Source: Bacteroidota bacterium
GTDB taxonomy: Bacteria > Bacteroidota > Rhodothermia > Rhodothermales > UBA10348
Assembly (NCBI GenBank): GCA_018623785.1
Contig: JAAZVD010000099.1
Span: 1 to 6,100 of the forward strand
DNA length: 6,100 bases
Direction of reading: 5' to 3'
A program made the position numbers and the translations under genes. Below are positions 6,094-6,100 of this stretch, piece after piece. The notes under the pieces are model-generated. The model was not told the origin of the DNA and searched no databases. It was given only the letters and a program-made list of their open reading frames with translations. How positions within the stretch are numbered: position 1 is the stretch's first letter; the number at the start of each line of letters is the position of its first letter.

Positions 6094-6100
6094 CACGTTA

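Noticed and set aside
1..6100. CRISPR arrays, insertion sequences, tRNAs, phage or toxin-antitoxin genes
   Set aside because: No regularly spaced repeats, no transposase-like proteins, no tRNA-like cloverleaf in the gaps, and no spare coding space. The genes are ordinary chromosomal ones.
6094..6100. Terminator or downstream gene after the sigma factor
   Set aside because: Only seven bases remain, too few to judge.

Overview
The window is a compact, moderately GC-rich (by eye, high fifties percent) piece of bacterial chromosome with six protein genes, no RNA genes, and no sign of mobile elements or CRISPR. Three things point to the Bacteroidota/Rhodothermota side of the FCB group: none of the six start codons has a convincing Shine-Dalgarno sequence, the secreted DUF4159 protein is of the short type common there, and one upstream region carries a perfect TAnnTTTG element. 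The ArgRS and SHMT sequences also resemble Rhodothermales-type proteins from memory. No search was run, so the lineage is an inference.

Layout: two genes read leftwards. glyA (serine hydroxymethyltransferase) has its 3' end cut off by the left edge (1-1029). A small secreted DUF4159 protein lies at 1135-1821. A 216-bp divergent intergenic region (1822-2037) follows. Four genes then read rightwards, tightly packed: argS (2038-3726), pheA (prephenate dehydratase, 3729-4634), a UbiA-family membrane prenyltransferase (4639-5499) and an ECF-type RNA polymerase sigma factor (5521-6093). The gaps between them are 2, 4 and 21 bases, so one transcript is likely. The window ends seven bases after the sigma-factor stop.

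The genes are mostly housekeeping: one-carbon/serine-glycine metabolism, Arg-tRNA charging, phenylalanine synthesis and isoprenoid chemistry. The least ordinary parts are at the right end. The UbiA protein has motifs like those of archaeal digeranylgeranylglyceryl-phosphate synthases. The sigma factor ends in a short hydrophobic tail, starts with GTG, and follows ubiA in the same reading frame. I see no evidence of a wholly new multi-gene system; the DUF4159 protein and the ubiA-sigma pair are the best candidates for unexplored biology.
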